Positions 59,855 to 64,000 of a stretch of 64,000 nucleotides of DNA are shown piece after piece. This stretch comes from Streptomyces sp. 2131.1 (GTDB lineage Bacteria > Actinomycetota > Actinomycetes > Streptomycetales > Streptomycetaceae): the NCBI RefSeq assembly GCF_900105515.1, contig NZ_FNSY01000001.1, positions 4,762,001-4,826,000 of the forward strand. Reading direction: 5' to 3'. The stretch's first letter is position 1. Each line of letters begins with the position of its first letter. The notes below the pieces were generated by a model. That model saw nothing but the letters and a program-made list of their open reading frames with translations. It was not told where the DNA came from and ran no database searches. Position numbers and translations under genes: made by a program.

Positions 59855-60358
59855 GTGAGACGAGCGCGCCCGGGGGCGCCGCCCCGAGGAACGGGTGGCC
59901 GCACCCTGACCAGTGTCGGAGCGGGGCCCGGTTTCGACGGGAGCGGGCCCGTGGACCGGACGGACGAGCGCACCACCGCCCGGCCGGAGCCGAGACCCGC
60001 GAGCCAGGAACACGCCCCGTCGAAGCTGTGGCACATCACCCTCTGCGTCTCGGGGACCGAGTTCCCGCTGAAGGAGGTCAGACGCGGGCTCGAACAGCTC
60101 GCGCACGACCATCCGTTCCTGCTGACCAGCCGTTATGCCAACGACCACGCGGAGATCCGCTACTGGGAGGAGGCCCGCGACCTGCACGACGCGGCGGCGG
60201 TGGCCCTGCGGCTGTGGGGCGAGCACCGCTCCAGCGCCGGCCTGCCGCCCTGGGCGATCGTCGGCCTCGAAGTCATCGACCGCGAGACCTACCACCAGCG
60301 CGTCGCCGAGGGGTACGGACCGCCCCCGGCCGCCCCGGTCGGCGTCCACCCGTACTGA
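59855..60358 (+). CDS. Conserved hypothetical protein between proB and proA, ACT-like topology
   Basis: 167 residues from GTG 59855, which has an excellent AGGAGG 6 nt upstream; GTG 59951 is a second in-frame start with GGGAG. The first 60 residues are disordered (Arg/Gly/Pro-rich). The core reads as strand (LWHITLCVSG), helix (KEVRRGLEQLAHDH), strand (FLLTSRYA), strand (AEIRYWEE), helix (DAAAVALRLWGEHR), strand (WAIVGLEVIDR). That is the beta-alpha-beta-beta-alpha-beta order of ferredoxin-like/ACT domains. The position between two proline genes suggests a regulatory role (inference only). A TTTGTA-N17-TACAGC promoter-like pair lies upstream. Confidence 0.7.
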   Translation: MRRARPGAPPRGTGGRTLTSVGAGPGFDGSGPVDRTDERTTARPEPRPASQEHAPSKLWHITLCVSGTEFPLKEVRRGLEQLAHDHPFLLTSRYANDHAEIRYWEEARDLHDAAAVALRLWGEHRSSAGLPPWAIVGLEVIDRETYHQRVAEGYGPPPAAPVGVHPY

Positions 60359-60428
60359 CCCGGCCGCCGCCGGTGGGACGGCCGTCTCGCATCACGGGAT
60401 GCGTGCGGAATGTCCGCAGTGTGCGCAC

Positions 60429-60434
60429 TACTCT
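60429..60434 (+). promoter_or_regulatory. -10 element (TACTCT) of a leaderless proA promoter
   Basis: TACTCT is followed by 6 nt and then the ATG of proA at 60441; no ribosome binding site is seen. Confidence 0.6.
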
Positions 60435-60440
60435 GCGGGC

Positions 60441-61724
60441 ATGACCACGCTCTCGCCGTACGACAACATGTCTCCCGTGGCCCAGGCCGCCTACCGGGCC
60501 CGTTCCGCGGCCGCCGACATCGCGCCACTTCCGCGCGCGGCGAAGGACGACGCGCTCCTGGCGATCGCGGACGCGCTGGAAGTACGGACGAGCGACATCC
60601 TCGCGGCCAACGCCGAGGACGTGGCCCGCGCCCGTGAGGCGGGGACCAGCGAGTCCGTCGTGGACCGGCTGACCCTCACCCCCGAGCGCATCCGCGCCAT
60701 CGCCGCCGACGTACGGGACGTCGCCGCCCTGCCCGACCCGGTCGGCGAGGTCGTGCGCGGCTCGACCCTCCCCAACGGCATCGACCTGCGCCAGGTGCGG
60801 GTGCCGCTCGGCGTCGTCGGGATCATCTACGAGGCCCGGCCCAACGTGACGGTGGACGCCGCCGCCCTCTGCCTGAAGTCCGGCAACGCCGTCCTGCTGC
60901 GCGGCTCGTCCTCCGCCTTCGCCTCGAACACCGCCCTGGTGCGGGTCCTGCGCGACGCGGTGGGCGGCTCCGGGCTGCCGGCCGACGCGGTGCAGCTGGT
61001 CCCCGGCGAGAGCCGCGACTCGGTGCGCGAACTCATGCGCGCCCGGGGCCTCGTCGACGTGCTCATCCCGCGCGGCGGCGCCTCGCTGATCCGCACGGTG
61101 GTCGAGGAGTCCACGGTCCCGGTCATCGAGACCGGCACCGGCAACTGCCACGTGTACGTCGACGCGCAGACCGACCTGGACATGGCCGTGGAGATTCTGG
61201 TCAACTCCAAGGCCCAGCGCCCGAGCGTCTGCAACGCCGCCGAGACCCTCCTCGTCCACAAGGACATCGCCGACGCCTTCCTGCCGCGCGCCCTGGACGC
61301 CCTGGCCGGGGCCGGGGTGACCGTGCACGGCGACGAGCGCGTGCTGGAGTACGGCGAGGGCTCCAAGGCCACGGTGGTGGCGGCGACGGCCGAGGACTGG
61401 GAGATCGAATACCTCTCGTACGACATCGCGGCGGCCGTCGTGGAGTCGCTGGACGCGGCCGTGGCGCACATCCGGCTCTGGTCCTCCGGGCACACCGAGG
61501 CGATCGTGACCACCTCGCAGGCCGCGGCGCGCCGCTTCACCCAGCTGGTGGATTCCACCACGGTGGCCGTCAACGCCTCGACCCGGTTCACCGACGGAGG
61601 CCAGTTCGGTTTCGGCGCCGAGATCGGCATCTCCACGCAGAAGCTGCACGCCAGGGGCCCCATGGGCCTGCCGGAACTCACCTCGACCAAGTACATCGTC
61701 ACCGGCGACGGCCACGTGCGATGA
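60441..61724 (+). CDS. proA: Gamma-glutamyl phosphate reductase
   Basis: 427 residues of the aldehyde dehydrogenase superfamily. The catalytic cysteine is Cys264 in PSVCNAAETLLVH. Earlier blocks GVVGIIYEARPNVTVDAA and the late GFGAEIGISTQKLHARGPMG are typical of ProA. It reduces gamma-glutamyl phosphate to the semialdehyde for proline synthesis. The ATG at 60441 matches the leaderless promoter, so proA may be transcribed separately from proB and the gene between. Confidence 0.96.
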   Translation: MTTLSPYDNMSPVAQAAYRARSAAADIAPLPRAAKDDALLAIADALEVRTSDILAANAEDVARAREAGTSESVVDRLTLTPERIRAIAADVRDVAALPDPVGEVVRGSTLPNGIDLRQVRVPLGVVGIIYEARPNVTVDAAALCLKSGNAVLLRGSSSAFASNTALVRVLRDAVGGSGLPADAVQLVPGESRDSVRELMRARGLVDVLIPRGGASLIRTVVEESTVPVIETGTGNCHVYVDAQTDLDMAVEILVNSKAQRPSVCNAAETLLVHKDIADAFLPRALDALAGAGVTVHGDERVLEYGEGSKATVVAATAEDWEIEYLSYDIAAAVVESLDAAVAHIRLWSSGHTEAIVTTSQAAARRFTQLVDSTTVAVNASTRFTDGGQFGFGAEIGISTQKLHARGPMGLPELTSTKYIVTGDGHVR

Positions 61725-61777
61725 CGCCCGGGCGGGGCGAATCCGCCGTCTCCCTGCCCAAAACGGTCTCGCGGGTC

Positions 61778-61783
61778 TAGTCT
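61778..61783 (+). promoter_or_regulatory. -10 element (TAGTCT) of a leaderless promoter
   Basis: TAGTCT is followed by 6 nt and the GTG start at 61790. No ribosome binding site precedes the start. Confidence 0.55.
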
Positions 61784-61789
61784 GAAACC

Positions 61790-62371
61790 GTGCCGGACGA
61801 CGTGGGGGGCAGGCCGTATCCGAACGGCCGGGAGCCCGACGACGACCGCGGGGGCGCGGACGAGGACTTCGCCTCCGTGGTGTTCGACGAGGACTTCGTA
61901 CGGGCAGCCGCCTTCCACGAGCCCACCGCCGTCGAGCGGCTGCTGGCGGCGGCTGAGGCGCGCGCCGAGGCCGACGCCCGGCGCGCCGGCGGCCGCGGCG
62001 GCCTCTTCGACGACGAGCGGTACGACGAGGGCTACGGCCCGGGCGGCTACGATCCGCTCGACGCGGACGACGACGGCTTCCACGAGCACGGCCCCTACGG
62101 GCGCCACGGCGGCTCCCTGCGCCCGTACAGGGGGGCGGCCCGCTGGCACCGGCCGGTCGCCTGGCTGCTGGCCGTCCTGATGGGCGTCGGCATGGTCGCC
62201 CTGGCCTTCAGCGCCGTCTACCGCAACAGTTCGGGCGACCGGCAGGACCAGGTCCCGCCGCCCGCCACCAGCGGCGTGGACAGCGCGCCCGGCCCCGGCC
62301 CGGGTTCGGCACCGTCCGACGCGGACGAATACTCCCGCCCGATGGTCTCCGCCGTCCCGCGCACACCCTGA
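61790..62371 (+). CDS. Single-pass membrane protein with acidic N-terminal tail
   Basis: 193 residues. The acidic Asp/Glu/Gly-rich cytoplasmic tail carries SVVFDEDFVRAA at 29-40, a helix (TAVERLLAAAEARAEADARR) and Gly/Tyr/Asp stretches. One membrane helix is at about 122-143 (RPVAWLLAVLMGVGMVALAFSA). A short Pro/Ser-rich segment lies outside. The same tail motif begins the next gene, so the two are probably related in function. No known domain. Leaderless promoter upstream, hairpin directly at the stop. Confidence 0.7.
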   Translation: MPDDVGGRPYPNGREPDDDRGGADEDFASVVFDEDFVRAAAFHEPTAVERLLAAAEARAEADARRAGGRGGLFDDERYDEGYGPGGYDPLDADDDGFHEHGPYGRHGGSLRPYRGAARWHRPVAWLLAVLMGVGMVALAFSAVYRNSSGDRQDQVPPPATSGVDSAPGPGPGSAPSDADEYSRPMVSAVPRTP

Positions 62372-62396
62372 GCCGTTCACCGCCGCCGAACGGCTC
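62370..62396 (+). terminator. Hairpin at the stop of the 61790 gene
   Basis: 9-bp perfect stem GAGCCGTTC/GAACGGCTC with a 9-nt loop, beginning inside the stop codon. Confidence 0.6.
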
Positions 62397-62472
62397 CCGG
62401 CGAAACTCCCCGGTGGTTGCCGGGCGTCACCGCGTTTACCGTCGTCGTGTTCGACCCACCCTGAAGGTATGA

Positions 62473-62520
62473 CCCCTCCTCCGCTCGAAGAGGGGACTTC
62501 TCACGGAGCCGGGAGAAGTC
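62473..62520 (+). promoter_or_regulatory. Double stem-loop leader; second hairpin covers the ribosome binding site
   Basis: CCCCTC/GAGGGG (62473-62495) is followed by GACTTCTC/GAGAAGTC (62495-62502 with 62513-62520). The right arm of the second stem contains the GGGAGAAG ribosome binding site region and ends exactly at the ATG of the next gene. Folding would block initiation. Confidence 0.6.
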
Positions 62521-63639
62521 ATGGCAGACCGCGGCGACCCACCCGATGGCCCGGCGGACAACGGCGCGGGCGGCCAGGACGACGAGTACGGCTCACTCGT
62601 CTTCGACGAGTCCTTCGTACGGGCCGCCCGCCTCCAGGAGCTGTCCGCCCAGGAACGCATGGTCGACCACGCCCGGGCCGTCCGAAGCCTGCCCGGACGG
62701 GCCGTCCGCAGCGGCTCCCGGATCGCCCTCGCCCTGATCATCCTCATCGCCCTGGCCTTCGGCGCGGCCGTCTTCATGGGCCTGAGCCACCCGTACGAGA
62801 CCCCGGACGCCCTGCGGCCCGAACCGCTGCGGATGACCCTCGTCCCCCTCGCCCCGCGCGGCACAGTGCCCGGCGGCACCCCCGCCGCCCTCTTCGCCGG
62901 CAGCCCCGCCGCCCAGTACCCGAAGGGCAGGGACGGCATCAGCCCACCGGCCGCCCGGGCGACCGCCGACTTCTCGGAGAGCCAGGTCAGCGCCGCGCTC
63001 GCCACCGTCAAGGACTACCTGGCAGCGTCCTCGCTCGACCCCGACGTGCTCAGCGGGAACGCCGTGCGCCCTGTGGAGTCCCTGCTCGACCCCGACCAGA
63101 TGGAGCAGTTCGACCGCAGCGTGGACGAGCCCTTCGACGACGGGCAGCACGCCGCGACCGGCTGGCTCGTCCGCTTCGACCCGGCCCGGGTCACCGCGGA
63201 CCCCGAGATCCGGGTCCGCGGCACCCTGCGCTACGCCCAGACCGGCTCCGACGCCCTGGAGGTCGTCTCGGACCACACCTTCACGTACGCGCTGCGCCCA
63301 GCCGTCTCCGGACCTCAGCCCAAGGGCGGCGCCTCCCTGTTCACCGTGCGGCGGGAGATGCGCTTCCGGTTCGACCGGGAGGACCTGCGGCTGCACCGCC
63401 TGGAGGTGCAGACCAGCTACCTCCAGGCGGGACCGCAGTCCTGCCCGGCCGACGCCTCGGGCGCCCTGCGGCCGCTGCTCGCCGGGGAGCGCGCGGCCTC
63501 GCGCGGACCGGCGGGCACCGACCCGTACGCCACGGGCCGGCCCGTCGCCGCGCTCTGCGGGACGCTGGAGGTCAGCTCCCTTCCGTCCGGGGCCCCTGCG
63601 AGTCCTCAGGGCCCTCCGTCCCCGTCGAGCCGCCCGTAG
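62521..63639 (+). CDS. Single-pass membrane protein with large extracellular domain
   Basis: 372 residues. The cytoplasmic tail has DEYGSLVFDESFVRAA (motif core at 25-36) plus a helix (ELSAQERMVDHARAVR). One membrane helix is at about 67-87. The outside part (about 280 residues) is a mixed domain with VKDYLAASSLDPDVLSG, GWLVRFDPARV and DHTFTYALRP, and two cysteines late in the chain. It resembles a conserved Streptomyces hypothetical family without assigned function. The ATG at 62521 has a GGGAGA site sequestered in a hairpin. Its 3' end overlaps the convergent gene by 68 bp. Confidence 0.72.
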   Translation: MADRGDPPDGPADNGAGGQDDEYGSLVFDESFVRAARLQELSAQERMVDHARAVRSLPGRAVRSGSRIALALIILIALAFGAAVFMGLSHPYETPDALRPEPLRMTLVPLAPRGTVPGGTPAALFAGSPAAQYPKGRDGISPPAARATADFSESQVSAALATVKDYLAASSLDPDVLSGNAVRPVESLLDPDQMEQFDRSVDEPFDDGQHAATGWLVRFDPARVTADPEIRVRGTLRYAQTGSDALEVVSDHTFTYALRPAVSGPQPKGGASLFTVRREMRFRFDREDLRLHRLEVQTSYLQAGPQSCPADASGALRPLLAGERAASRGPAGTDPYATGRPVAALCGTLEVSSLPSGAPASPQGPPSPSSRP

Positions 63640-64000
63640 CACCGCCCTTGGCACCGCCGGCGCCCCCGCCGGTGAACTTGTCCCGCAGCTTGCCGCCGAG
63701 ATCCCCGGCGCCGCCCGCGATGTCGCCGACCAGCTTCATCAGCGGGTCCTTGCTGTTGCGCACCGAATCGGCGTAGTGCGAGGCGGACTCCTTGAACGAG
63801 TCCGTCACCGAGGTGTCCTTGTCCTCGTCGCGGCGCGGGTAGTGGCCGTCCATGATCCGCTGGTACTCACGGGTCTCCGACCACTTCTTCAGCTCGGCCG
63901 CGCGGACCGTGGTGAACGGGTGCGAGCGGGGAAGCACGTTGAGGATCTTCAGCACCGAGTCGCGCAGGTCCCCGGCCTTCTCGTACTCGTCGGCCTGGGC
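63572..64000 (-). CDS. C-terminal part of a probable M48 family metallopeptidase
   Basis: 143 codons (142 residues plus stop) are in the window; the start lies beyond the right edge. The block LRDSVLKILNVLPRSHPFTT followed by VRAAELKKW is the typical post-catalytic region of Streptomyces M48 (HtpX-like) membrane peptidases, where the His-Pro pair and following Arg close the domain. The zinc motif HExxH would be outside the window, so activity cannot be judged. The tail is Gly-rich (DKFTGGGAGGAKGGATGG) and ends in Ser/Glu/Pro. The last 68 bp overlap the convergent membrane-protein gene. Confidence 0.68.
   Translation of the reverse strand, partial: AQADEYEKAGDLRDSVLKILNVLPRSHPFTTVRAAELKKWSETREYQRIMDGHYPRRDEDKDTSVTDSFKESASHYADSVRNSKDPLMKLVGDIAGGAGDLGGKLRDKFTGGGAGGAKGGATGGSTGTEGPEDSQGPRTEGS

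Overview
High-GC actinobacterial chromosome, almost certainly Streptomyces. The signs are strong G/C third-codon bias, many GTG starts, leaderless TANNNT promoters, a mycothiol-type DsbA protein, and a gene order (sodF, rpiB, tRNA-Gly/tRNA-Pro, tig-clpP1-clpP2-clpX, valS-folC-ndk, mreBCD-pbp2-rodA, rne, rplU-rpmA-obg, proBA) that matches the conserved core of Streptomyces chromosomes. No insertion sequence, phage, CRISPR array or plasmid gene was seen. The whole window reads as vertically inherited core, with one cell-surface sugar island.

Layout. 1-17265 is a housekeeping and stress stretch: a secreted protein cut by the left edge, a nuclease-fold hypothetical, aminopeptidase N, a thioredoxin-fold reductase, a DUF4232 lipoprotein, an aldo/keto reductase, a MOSC protein, Fe superoxide dismutase with a nickel-regulator (Nur) box, an amino-acid permease, BioY, RpiB, a Nei glycosylase, a SpoIIE-type phosphatase, a cation/proton antiporter, a small (p)ppGpp-hydrolase-like HD protein and an acyltransferase. 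17266-28770 holds a regulatory-looking intergenic region, two tRNAs, trigger factor and the ClpP1/ClpP2/ClpX protease (with a ClgR box), then valS, folC and a small membrane protein. 28872-35807 is ndk followed by the mre elongation and sporulation-wall cluster. 35840-45940 carries a CYTH-CHAD protein, the paired radical-SAM proteins TIGR03960 and TIGR03936 separated by an odd tryptophan-rich repeat membrane protein, and a giant repeat-armed RNase E/G.

46044-58389 is the most interesting part. galU, a small nucleotidyltransferase and a glycerol-1-phosphate-dehydrogenase-like gene lie directly upstream of rplU-rpmA-obg. A GT2/TagF fusion, galE and a dTDP-rhamnose set (rmlA-like, rmlB, rmlD, rmlC) lie directly downstream, between obg and proB. 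Together they could supply UDP-glucose/galactose, dTDP-rhamnose and a CDP-activated glycerol phosphate for a cell-wall glycopolymer. The dehydrogenase suggests, as a hypothesis, that the glycerol phosphate has the sn-1 configuration rather than the usual sn-3.

58584-64000 has proB, a small ACT-like unknown, proA, two membrane proteins sharing an N-terminal motif (the second behind a hairpin covering its ribosome binding site) and the C-terminus of a probable M48 metallopeptidase cut by the right edge. Intergenic spaces are rich in long perfect hairpins, most placed as intrinsic or bidirectional terminators.
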